A DNA stretch of 64,000 bases from NCBI GenBank assembly GCA_016721505.1, contig JADKHX010000003.1, positions 558,001-622,000 of the forward strand, read 5' to 3'. Position numbers and translations under genes: made by a program. Positions 33,969 to 41,894 of the stretch are shown piece by piece. The notes under the pieces were generated by a model. The model ran no database searches, was not told the origin of the DNA, and was given only the letters and a program-made list of their open reading frames with translations. This stretch comes from Rhodocyclaceae bacterium. GTDB lineage: Bacteria; Pseudomonadota; Gammaproteobacteria; Burkholderiales; Rhodocyclaceae. Numbering within the stretch: position 1 is the stretch's first letter; each line of letters opens with the position of its first letter.

Positions 33969-36572
33969 CTATTTGGCTGCTGAGGCCGGAACCAGACGAA
34001 CCATATCGGTGTCAATTGCATCACTCTTAACGGCATAGCGCGACTCGCCCAACTGATAGAACCGCGTGCACAGTGTCGGCAGCGTTATCTTTCTCCCCAT
34101 GCCCTCGATCACTAGTGCGCTGCTGCCGCAAATCACCGCATCATTGTCAACTTTCCAGTAGCCCTTGATCGGTATCACGTCGCCGCGTTCGAGTCGCGAA
34201 CTACCTTCGATCAATCCGGTGGCGGTGAATTTCAGTTCATACGAACCCCTGCCATCGGGGTTCTCGCCTCTAACCACAGAACCAGCGGTCATCCGCACCA
34301 CCTCGTCACGAGTTAGCCGAGTCGCCCCAGCGGCAAGCAATTCGCCCAGCGTCATTGGTTTCACGGTGACACGCTCAGCAGTGATTTTTGGCGGCTCAGA
34401 ACGACAAATACTTGCCCTTAATTCGCTCATCTCAGTGCGAGCAATAATCGTATTGGATTCCAGCAAGTTGCACGCAGTACGCCCATTTGAATCAAGCGGC
34501 GAGCGCGGTGGATTCCGCTGCAAAATCAGCCGTAGCAGTTCGGCTGATCCTCCACTCGCGGCAATCATCAATGCGGTCCGTCCACTAACCGCACCAAGCT
34601 CAACATCCGGCCAGCCGGCGCCGACACTGTCCCAGGGAATGGTCGCGGCCGCAACCTCGGCACCGGCGTTGAGTAATTGCTCTACGACGCCGAGTTGTCC
34701 TGCGGCAACGGCCGCCATCAACGGCGTGTAGTTGAACAGGTTGGCTTCATTTGGATTTGCGCCGGCTATCAGTAATTGCTGCACCAACTCTGGTTGTTCG
34801 ATTGCGGCCATCAAAGCGGTTTCGCCCGAACTGCTGCGCCGGTTGCGCCCACGTTTGCGTGCCGCATCACTAAATTCGTACTTCACAAAATCAGTGATAA
34901 CGGCTGGTGGCGAACGATTGATCAACGCGCTGTGCAAGTTTGTAAATTGACGTCCTTGCTCAAGTGCACCTGGCAAAGGTGCCGCGACGTAGCGCGGCGT
35001 GTAACTTGCCAGTGCCGTGGCGTTTTGACTGTGCACGTCCACCTCGTGGCGCAGATTTTCGGCGAAGTGGGCGACCGTATCCATCACGACAATATCCGCT
35101 GCGCCTACCGCCTCCACGTTGCTCAGGCCCTGACCAGCTTCAAACAGTGCAACCAGCTCAGCATGCGCTGGAGTGAATAGCGGCATTAATTCGCGATACC
35201 GCTGCTTTGCGGCAGCGCTGCGTTCTGACCAATCAAAGATCGCTTCCATCATGGCGTCGTGCTGTCGTCGCATGGCCAACAAACGACCGGGTCGATTGGC
35301 ATCGTCAATTGCCACCAACGGTAGCGTGAGTTGCGTCCACAGCGACTCTTCGCGCAGAGCAGAACGCTCCAATCGCTCGGATGGCGAATAGCTGTTGACC
35401 AGCGTGGGCGAACCGCCAATCATCGCGTCTAGTGCCTGAGTTAACTGGGTATATGCCAGCAGTCGCGCACTCACTCCAGCTACCGGCGGCGCCAAAAATA
35501 GCCGGTAAAGGCAGCGTGGGGCGACTGCGCTACCGGCTGGTTCGTTGACGATTTCAAACAGCCCGGCATAGGCTGCTTCGCCTTTGGCTGCCGGTGAGTA
35601 ATACGCCCACGGTTCTGTGACCAGCGCAAAGTCGCGACCACGCAAGTGGAACACATCAATGGCGGCATAGTCGGCAGTTTGCGATGACAGACTGTTAAAG
35701 CGACCACCGGCATTTTTCTGCTCTTGTATCCATCGCGCCAAAGATTTTTCATCGATTACGCGCCGACCATTAACAGTTGCGGTTTTTGCCCGGATTTGGT
35801 AACTGGCATAAAGGCCGGGGTCGACCAACTCAACAGCAACGCTACGCCCACCAACGACACCAGTGGTACGGGTCAGTTCTTCGCCATGTGTCCCGACGAT
35901 TTTGCTCACACCGGCGAATTGCTTTAGGTCCGCGTCGCCATGGCTTACCAACAAGCTATCAAAACGCTGTGCCATGTCCGAGCACAACGCAGTGTCGCGG
36001 TCATCCACCAGGCGATAATTCACATAGGCGGAAACCGGATGCGCTGTAGTTTTAGTGCGCGGTGCCGGTGACGGCCATCCTGACAGGGCCTGTACATGAC
36101 TCCGGTAGGTCTGTCGCAAGCAGCTGAGCTGGGCCGGATCAAGTGCGGCATCGCCTAGGCGCGATGGCGGCAGCTTGCACTCGCGACCGCGCGTTTGCAG
36201 CCAGTGCAGGTGAAACGTCAGCAACAAGGAGCGACCGGCAATGAGTTCGCTGCGCAGTGCATAACGGAATGATGCCGTCATTTCGCGGTCCAGCGCCACC
36301 AATTCCTTGTCGGTGCAAATTGCGTCTTCGATACTCGTCGCGCGTTCAGCGCAATCGAAGCTAGGCCGACTATCGGCGTCGAACGAGAGGCGTCGTAGCA
36401 CGCTCGGCGCCATCGCTAATGGCGGACCGGCTTCCAGTGCTTTGAAGCGGGCAAACTTGGTCGGTACGGCGCCGGGTGCCTGCGAGACAGGCGTGGAGGT
36501 GCAGCCACTCAAGCTAAGGATGAGCGCCACAACGCTGAGCGCCAAAAGCTGACCGGACAAGATAGTTTTCAT
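33969..36572 (-). CDS. Large lipoprotein with LprI-like start and ankyrin repeats
   Basis: 867 residues. A lipoprotein signal with lipobox LSGC, then an LprI-like segment (SFDCAERATSIEDAICTDKELVALDREM; related to DUF1311 lysozyme-inhibitor-type domains), a long middle of unknown fold, three to four ankyrin repeats (about residues 590-720: GETALMAAIEQPELVQQLLIAGANPN and two similar units), and a C-terminal beta-rich part. The start at 36572 is one base after the stop of the TonB-like gene, so the two are coupled. It is probably anchored on the inner or outer membrane facing the periplasm. The function is not known. Confidence 0.8.
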   Translation of the reverse strand: MKTILSGQLLALSVVALILSLSGCTSTPVSQAPGAVPTKFARFKALEAGPPLAMAPSVLRRLSFDADSRPSFDCAERATSIEDAICTDKELVALDREMTASFRYALRSELIAGRSLLLTFHLHWLQTRGRECKLPPSRLGDAALDPAQLSCLRQTYRSHVQALSGWPSPAPRTKTTAHPVSAYVNYRLVDDRDTALCSDMAQRFDSLLVSHGDADLKQFAGVSKIVGTHGEELTRTTGVVGGRSVAVELVDPGLYASYQIRAKTATVNGRRVIDEKSLARWIQEQKNAGGRFNSLSSQTADYAAIDVFHLRGRDFALVTEPWAYYSPAAKGEAAYAGLFEIVNEPAGSAVAPRCLYRLFLAPPVAGVSARLLAYTQLTQALDAMIGGSPTLVNSYSPSERLERSALREESLWTQLTLPLVAIDDANRPGRLLAMRRQHDAMMEAIFDWSERSAAAKQRYRELMPLFTPAHAELVALFEAGQGLSNVEAVGAADIVVMDTVAHFAENLRHEVDVHSQNATALASYTPRYVAAPLPGALEQGRQFTNLHSALINRSPPAVITDFVKYEFSDAARKRGRNRRSSSGETALMAAIEQPELVQQLLIAGANPNEANLFNYTPLMAAVAAGQLGVVEQLLNAGAEVAAATIPWDSVGAGWPDVELGAVSGRTALMIAASGGSAELLRLILQRNPPRSPLDSNGRTACNLLESNTIIARTEMSELRASICRSEPPKITAERVTVKPMTLGELLAAGATRLTRDEVVRMTAGSVVRGENPDGRGSYELKFTATGLIEGSSRLERGDVIPIKGYWKVDNDAVICGSSALVIEGMGRKITLPTLCTRFYQLGESRYAVKSDAIDTDMVRLVPASAAK

Positions 36573-36573
36573 T

Positions 36574-37248
36574 TCATTGCGCTCGAAAGTTGGCACTGCC
36601 ATAAATCACATAGGTAGCAGCCCCGGCATTTGGCGGCGGAGGGAATGGGCCGGATTTTTGCAGCGCTGCTTCGGCCGCCGCATCAAGCACTTTATCGCCA
36701 CAAGACTCGATCTTAAAGCTCACCAGTTTGCCCTCTCGATCGACGGTAATTTCATAGGGAATCGTACACTGGCGTTGCAAAGGTTTGGCGTCTGCTTTTT
36801 CGCCAACTGTCGCTTTATAAAACGCACCATCGGGGCGAACGATATTGGCGACGACTTTCGCTTTGACTTTATCCGCGTAATCCGATGGCACGCGGCGCGG
36901 TGCCACGGTAATTGCATTGGGTGACGAGATCGCGTTGCCCCATTCACCGCCGCTGCCCATACCGTGTTTCGGTGGACCTTCATCGTCAACGCGCGACTCG
37001 GTGTCGGTTTTACTCGGCGCAGGCTTCGCCAATGGTCGCGCGCTATCGACCGGTTCGGCTTTTGCAGTTTCTACTGGCGGCGGCGGAGGTGGCGGCAAGC
37101 GCACCAGAAAAACAGCCGCGACATCCGTCAATTCTCGATGCAAGGATCGGTACGCTTGGGGTCGCACACTCAGCAACCACAGCAGCATGAGGACGTGAAT
37201 CAGTAACACCGCTAAAAGCGCAATCGACTGCGTTTTCCACCGTGTCAT
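36574..37248 (-). CDS. TonB-like protein (energy transducer family)
   Basis: 224 residues: an N-terminal membrane anchor (about 8-28, LLAVLLIHVLMLLWLLSV), a proline-rich spacer (seven prolines in a row near residue 51, then ETAKAEPVDSARPLAKPAPSKTD), and a TonB C-terminal-like domain with YEITVDREGKLVSFKIESCGD and DAAAEAALQKSGPFPPPPN. The family normally links ExbB/ExbD to outer-membrane receptors. No receptor is nearby. It is coupled to the ankyrin lipoprotein downstream. It may be a special-purpose TonB. Confidence 0.82.
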   Translation of the reverse strand: MTRWKTQSIALLAVLLIHVLMLLWLLSVRPQAYRSLHRELTDVAAVFLVRLPPPPPPPVETAKAEPVDSARPLAKPAPSKTDTESRVDDEGPPKHGMGSGGEWGNAISSPNAITVAPRRVPSDYADKVKAKVVANIVRPDGAFYKATVGEKADAKPLQRQCTIPYEITVDREGKLVSFKIESCGDKVLDAAAEAALQKSGPFPPPPNAGAATYVIYGSANFRAQ

Positions 37249-37358
37249 AAACCAGACCCACGACTAGCAGTGACTAAAAACACTATCGGCATAATCAATT
37301 AAACAGCGGTTACGGGTTGTCAGTTTGCAATGTGCGCTAATAGAAACGTCAGTGCCGG

Positions 37359-37388
37359 CAACAGCGTGTGGCCAGCACCAACTGGCAA
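37359..37388 (+). repeat. Dispersed repeat, short form
   Basis: CAACAGCGTGTGGCCAGCAC then CAACTGGCAA, the clearest consensus-like short copy. It lies in the 176-bp gap between the stop of the methyltransferase-like gene (minus) and the TonB-like gene start. Confidence 0.8.
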
Positions 37389-37424
37389 ATTTGACTCCCC
37401 GCTTCGCACCCGAACAGACAAATA

Positions 37425-38228
37425 TCAGGGTTTGACGAACTTCAGCGTGAAGCGATCACTCTCGCCGATTGCCTGATATTTTTCGCGATCTTTGTCTTTC
37501 AGGGCATAGGTCGGTGGCAAAGTCCAAACACCTTCAGGATAATCGGCGGTGTCTTTGGGATTGGCATTGATCTCTGATTTCGCTGCCAACTTAAAACCCA
37601 CTGCTTCTGCCAGCTTGATCGCGTAAGCCTCATGCACATAGCCGCTGCTGGCCTTCTCGTCCTGCTTCACTGCGGCCGGCAAGCGGTGGTCGACGATGCC
37701 GAAGACGCCACCGGGCTTTAGTGAATTAAATACTTTTTGGAAGGCGGCGATGATTGCAGCATCGCCATTGCGCGACCAATTGTGCAGATTGCGAAAGGTC
37801 AGCACCATATCGACTTGGGTCGTCGGCATGAAATCCAATTTGTTTGGCATCTCAAAAACGCTCAGCTTAACTTTGTCATAAACCGCCGGATTGTCGGCGA
37901 GCTTTTTTTCGAAATCAGCGCGGTTTTTCTTGAAATACTTGACCGATGATTCGGGGTCGTAAGACGCAGCAATTAGCTGACCGTTTGCGCGCAAATAGGG
38001 CGCGAGTATCTCGGTATACCAGCCGCCGCCTGGCGTGATCTCGATGACCGTCATATTCGGTTTGATACCAAAAAATTTGAGTGTTTCAGCGGGATGCCGA
38101 GCACTGTCTCGCGCAAGGTTTTCGGGCGCACGATGCGCACCAGCCATCGCCATCTGCAAACCATCATCGGCAAATGCGTTGGCGATTAAAGTGCATGCCA
38201 GTAGCACTGCAAGGAATAATTTATTCAT
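37425..38228 (-). CDS. Exported class I SAM-methyltransferase-like protein
   Basis: 267 residues. A signal peptide (MNKLFLAVLLACTLIANAFA) precedes a Rossmann fold with VIEITPGGGWYTEILAPYL (motif I), an acidic loop AASYDPES, and VDMVLTFRNLHNW and KPGGVFGIVDH for later motifs. These fit class I methyltransferases, though S-adenosylmethionine is normally cytosolic. Exported homologues occur in many proteobacteria with no assigned role. It is monocistronic and divergent from the amidase gene. Confidence 0.8.
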   Translation of the reverse strand: MNKLFLAVLLACTLIANAFADDGLQMAMAGAHRAPENLARDSARHPAETLKFFGIKPNMTVIEITPGGGWYTEILAPYLRANGQLIAASYDPESSVKYFKKNRADFEKKLADNPAVYDKVKLSVFEMPNKLDFMPTTQVDMVLTFRNLHNWSRNGDAAIIAAFQKVFNSLKPGGVFGIVDHRLPAAVKQDEKASSGYVHEAYAIKLAEAVGFKLAAKSEINANPKDTADYPEGVWTLPPTYALKDKDREKYQAIGESDRFTLKFVKP

Positions 38229-38371
38229 GGAAAACCCTTTGCCAATATGAAAAGTTGAAGGCGTGAATATACCGCGAAGCGACTAAGCATTGATGACGGC
38301 AGATTGGTTTCGCTGAACCGGCATAATCAACAGCCAAGCAAAACGTTTCGACAATTATTTTGGAGACAAAA

Positions 38372-39784
38372 ATGCACGAACTTTGGCGAAAATCGGCAAC
38401 TGAATTAGCCGCTCTGATCGCGAATAAAGCGGTCTCATCAGCGGAAGTGATTGAAGCGCATTTGGGGCGGATTGAGGCAGTCAATCCGACAGTCAATGCC
38501 ATCGTTCGAGTGCTCGGCGACGATGCGCGCAAGGCGGCGGCAATCGCCGATCAAATGGTGGCGCGCGGTGAAGCGCTAGGTCCGCTGCATGGCGTGCCAT
38601 TCACCGTGAAAGAGAATATCGACATGGCAGGTTTGCCGACGACCTGGGGCGTGAAAGCGTTGGCGCAGGCGATTGCGCCGGTCGATGCGCCAGTGGTGGA
38701 GCGCATGCGCGTAGCAGGGGGCATCCCGATTGCGCGCACCAATCTGCCCGACATGGCGCTACGGGTGCATACCGACAGCAGCTTGCATGGCCTCACGCGC
38801 AACCCGTGGAATCTGCGGCGTACCGTGGGTGGTTCCAGTGGCGGCGAAGCTGCGGCATTGGCTACCGGAATGAGTCCGATCGGCCTTGGCAATGATATTG
38901 GCGGTTCGCTGCGCAATCCAGCCAATGCCTGCGGTATAGCCTCGATACGACCATCGATGGGCCGCATCGCCGATGCGGGCTGCGTGCCGAGTCAAGATCG
39001 CTTGTTGGCCGTGCAATTGATGCAGGTGCAAGGTCCTATGGCGCGCTGCATAAAAGATGTGCGTTTGGGATTCGAAATTTTGATGGGCGCCCATCCCGGC
39101 GACCCGCAATCGTTTGACATGCCGCTGCTCGGCAAGCCGTTAGCGCGCCCGATTCGGGTTGCGGTGATGGCCATGCCACCAGGCGGAAGTTGCAACGCCG
39201 CCATCAGCGCCGCGGTGCGCAACGCCGCCGACGCGCTATCCAACGCCGGTTACGACGTGGTCGAGGCTTGCCCGCCGCGTTTTGAAGAAGCGGTTGCGGT
39301 ATGGGCGAAATTCCTGATGGGTGATTTTGCGGCGGTTCTGCCGCAGTTGCTGCCATTCATGGGAGCCGATGGCGCAACTTTCCTGAACACCATTAATGCC
39401 TCAACGCCGCCCTTCAAGGATGCCGCAGAAATGTCGCGTTTGTTGATCGCCCGTGATGGCATAGCCCGTGAGTGGTCGCAGTTTCTAGCCACCCATCCGC
39501 TCATCCTGTCACCGACGTGGACCCAACTCCCGTTCGAACATGGCTTCGACGTCGCCACGCCGCAAGGCGCCGCCGAGACGATAGAAATGATCCGCCCGGT
39601 AGTGCCGGCCAATCTGCTCGGCTTGCCCAGCGCCTGTGTTCCGGCCGGCCGCGATGTCGCCAGCGGATTGCCGATTGGTGTCCTGATCACCGGACAGCGC
39701 AATCGGGATGATTTGTGTCTGGATGCGGCAGAAGTCGTCGAAGCCCAGTCGGGCTTGGTGACACCGATTGATCCGGAAATCTAA
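38372..39784 (+). CDS. Amidase, amidase-signature family
   Basis: 470 residues with the full Ser-cisSer-Lys triad: Lys in FTVKENIDMAG, the cis-Ser in VGGSSGGEAAALATG and the nucleophile in GNDIGGSLRNPANACG. The C-terminal AGRDVASGLPIGVLI block is normal for the family. It hydrolyses an amide bond; whether the substrate is an aliphatic amide, an amino-acid amide or an aryl amide cannot be told. It has no GatB/GatC partner, so it is not the transamidosome subunit. The ATG follows TTGGAGAC. It is monocistronic. Confidence 0.92.
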   Translation: MHELWRKSATELAALIANKAVSSAEVIEAHLGRIEAVNPTVNAIVRVLGDDARKAAAIADQMVARGEALGPLHGVPFTVKENIDMAGLPTTWGVKALAQAIAPVDAPVVERMRVAGGIPIARTNLPDMALRVHTDSSLHGLTRNPWNLRRTVGGSSGGEAAALATGMSPIGLGNDIGGSLRNPANACGIASIRPSMGRIADAGCVPSQDRLLAVQLMQVQGPMARCIKDVRLGFEILMGAHPGDPQSFDMPLLGKPLARPIRVAVMAMPPGGSCNAAISAAVRNAADALSNAGYDVVEACPPRFEEAVAVWAKFLMGDFAAVLPQLLPFMGADGATFLNTINASTPPFKDAAEMSRLLIARDGIAREWSQFLATHPLILSPTWTQLPFEHGFDVATPQGAAETIEMIRPVVPANLLGLPSACVPAGRDVASGLPIGVLITGQRNRDDLCLDAAEVVEAQSGLVTPIDPEI

Positions 39785-39865
39785 AATTTTTTTGCCAGTC
39801 CTAAGTCATCGGTGCAAAATCGAACTTGCTACATTGACCACATTTTTTTATCTAAGGAGAAATAA

Positions 39866-40114
39866 ATGCGCGCACTGAAACATTTCGTAGTTGGCTCCGC
39901 AATGATTGTCGCCAGCGGATTCGCCTTCGCTCACAACTGTCCCAATGAAATGAAAGCCATCGATGCCAAGCTGGCAACGAACCCGAAGCTCAGCTCTACC
40001 GACGCCATCACTGTCGCCCAGCTACGGGCGTCTGCTGAGGAACTGCACAAGGCAGGGCGGCATGATCAGGCAATGCAGGCGCTTGCCGATGCCAAAAAAC
40101 TTCTCGGCATATAG
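39866..40114 (+). CDS. Small exported protein
   Basis: 82 residues with a signal peptide (about 1-22, ending FAFA) and a mature part of about 60 residues with one cysteine and helix-forming repeats (EELHKAGRHDQAMQALADAKKLLGI), which looks TPR-like. The ribosome site AAGGAGAAATAA is strong. No function is known. A GC hairpin (40157-40173) follows. Confidence 0.75.
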   Translation: MRALKHFVVGSAMIVASGFAFAHNCPNEMKAIDAKLATNPKLSSTDAITVAQLRASAEELHKAGRHDQAMQALADAKKLLGI

Positions 40115-40156
40115 GTGCTGCCAGTCCCGCGTGCATGACATTAGTGTGTAAGTGCT

Positions 40157-40173
40157 GGAGCGGCTTGCGCTCC
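40157..40173 (+). terminator. Weak hairpin after the small exported gene
   Basis: GGAGCG-gcttg-CGCTCC forms a perfect hairpin followed only by GGTTT, so termination would be weak. Confidence 0.3.
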
Positions 40174-40215
40174 GGTTTAAGCAGGCAAATGACGAACTGA
40201 CGATGAGGTTGTGAC

Positions 40216-41682
40216 ATGGCAAATTTACCTAAACCTGTAGCAGCTGGGCGGCTCGTTTCGTTCTCGAGTGTCAGCTCTTTCATTAGGCTAACGATTGCAG
40301 CGCTCGTTGCGGCGGGTGCTGCTTCGGCTCACGCCGCCAATCCTCTGTCGACCTGCTTCTGGGCCGGGCCGATCTCCACCACACAACCCACCGCGCTGGG
40401 TGAAGACGGTGCGCGTTTTTTATTTCCTGAGGAAAAAGCAACCTACTGGTTGGCGCGCTACAACACATTGCCAACAGGGTCGCGCCTCACGCTCACTCGT
40501 CAGTACGCCTATGCGCGCCACGAATCGCTTAATGCCTACAAGTCGACCATCGCTATGGGTTCGCCGCGCAAAGGCATGCCGATGGACGCGATTGCCGATT
40601 ATGAAATTGCACCGCTGGAAGGATCGACTAACCCCTACGTTTTGGGCAATGCCCGCTACGCTGCCAAGCGCCTGTATACCGTCACGGTGCTGCCAGTTGA
40701 TCCGCCCGCCGACAAAGGCGCACGCCTCGCAAATACGCTTTATGTAGGCCCGGCTACCGATGGTCCTAGCGAAATCGCGCTGCGCGTCTATGCGCCCGAT
40801 GTCGAGGAAGACTTGCTCGGCGGCACCGCATTGCCCGAGCCAAAGCTGCACCTCACCGATGGCAGCGTGCTGACCGGGCAGGCATTGTGCAAAGCGATTA
40901 GTTCGCCAGACCAAAGCATGCCAAAACCACTCCTGACTCAGGAACAGTGGTTTTCGCCCATCGCGCTCGGCAGCGAAATCAATACTGCCAAGTGCCCAAT
41001 TTCCCGGGGCACACCGGCAACGCCAACCTGGCGACGCTTTTTCAATACCGCCAACTCGCTAAGTGGTACGCAAAATTGCGGCGTTGATCCGGCACCCGAT
41101 CTCGCACCGCCAGTGCAAGGTGGTTTCTATAGCACCATCCACAACAACTACATCTCGACTGGCTTGCACCGCTCGTTTGGCAAAGTGGTGGTCGTCAGCG
41201 GCAAAGCACCCAGCTTCCGGAAGACCGGAGTGAGTCAAAAGGCCGTCGGCAAGGTGCCGACGCAAGTGCGCTATTGGTCGATGTGTACCGGCGAAGGTAT
41301 GTCCACCACCGCAACGCCAAAACATGGCTGCGTTGCCGACTATCAAGTGCCGCTGGATCGCGATGGTCGCTACACCATCGTCGTTAGTCGCGCTGCCGAC
41401 CGTCCGGCGAATGCGACGTACCAATGCGGTGTGGTTTGGCTCAATTGGGGCGACAAAGGTGACGGTACCACCGACGGAACCGGTGCCTTGCTCAACCCCG
41501 ATTACGGCATGCTAATAATGCGCCAGATGCTGGCCGATGATGGTTACGCACAAGCGATCAAACGAATCAGCAAGAATGCCGATGTCGCTTCAACTATGGG
41601 CGAGTATTACCCCAAGGCCGAATACATGGCATCCAAGGTCGATTTTGAATCGCGTGGCTGTGCTGCCAAGCGAGGCAAATAA
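40216..41682 (+). CDS. Secreted protein of unknown function
   Basis: 488 residues with a longish signal peptide (cleavage near AHAAN, about residue 41). The mature part has conserved-looking blocks YWLARYNTLPTGSRLTLTRQYAYARHESLNAY, YISTGLHRSFGKVVVVSGKAPSF and YWSMCTGE, and several cysteines. No domain is recognised by eye. ATG 40216 follows GATGAGG. It is followed by a dispersed repeat in the middle form. Confidence 0.7.
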   Translation: MANLPKPVAAGRLVSFSSVSSFIRLTIAALVAAGAASAHAANPLSTCFWAGPISTTQPTALGEDGARFLFPEEKATYWLARYNTLPTGSRLTLTRQYAYARHESLNAYKSTIAMGSPRKGMPMDAIADYEIAPLEGSTNPYVLGNARYAAKRLYTVTVLPVDPPADKGARLANTLYVGPATDGPSEIALRVYAPDVEEDLLGGTALPEPKLHLTDGSVLTGQALCKAISSPDQSMPKPLLTQEQWFSPIALGSEINTAKCPISRGTPATPTWRRFFNTANSLSGTQNCGVDPAPDLAPPVQGGFYSTIHNNYISTGLHRSFGKVVVVSGKAPSFRKTGVSQKAVGKVPTQVRYWSMCTGEGMSTTATPKHGCVADYQVPLDRDGRYTIVVSRAADRPANATYQCGVVWLNWGDKGDGTTDGTGALLNPDYGMLIMRQMLADDGYAQAIKRISKNADVASTMGEYYPKAEYMASKVDFESRGCAAKRGK

Positions 41683-41745
41683 TCGGTCGCGTCCAAGCCA
41701 TCGATAGGCGGTCAGCAAGGTTGTTGATTAGTTCGATGGTGGTGG

Positions 41746-41798
41746 TGACAGCGTCTGGCCGATGAACGGGTCATTCCACCATCAGCACCATCTGGCCA
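41746..41798 (+). repeat. Dispersed repeat, middle form with covarying flank
   Basis: The ends are TGACAGCGTCTGGCC and CAGCACCATCTGGCC around one middle unit. Here the right arm carries CACCATC instead of CACCAAC, and the left flank carries GATGGTG (41735-41741), so pairing is kept. It lies 64 bp after the secreted-protein stop codon. Confidence 0.72.
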
Positions 41799-41894
41799 AG
41801 CTGTTGGCTTTGCGACCGCACCGCAGCGGGTACGGGCGTTGACACTGCTTGGTCGTGCTTTTCTTTCGTCGCGGAATGGAGGGGTAGCGTCTAG

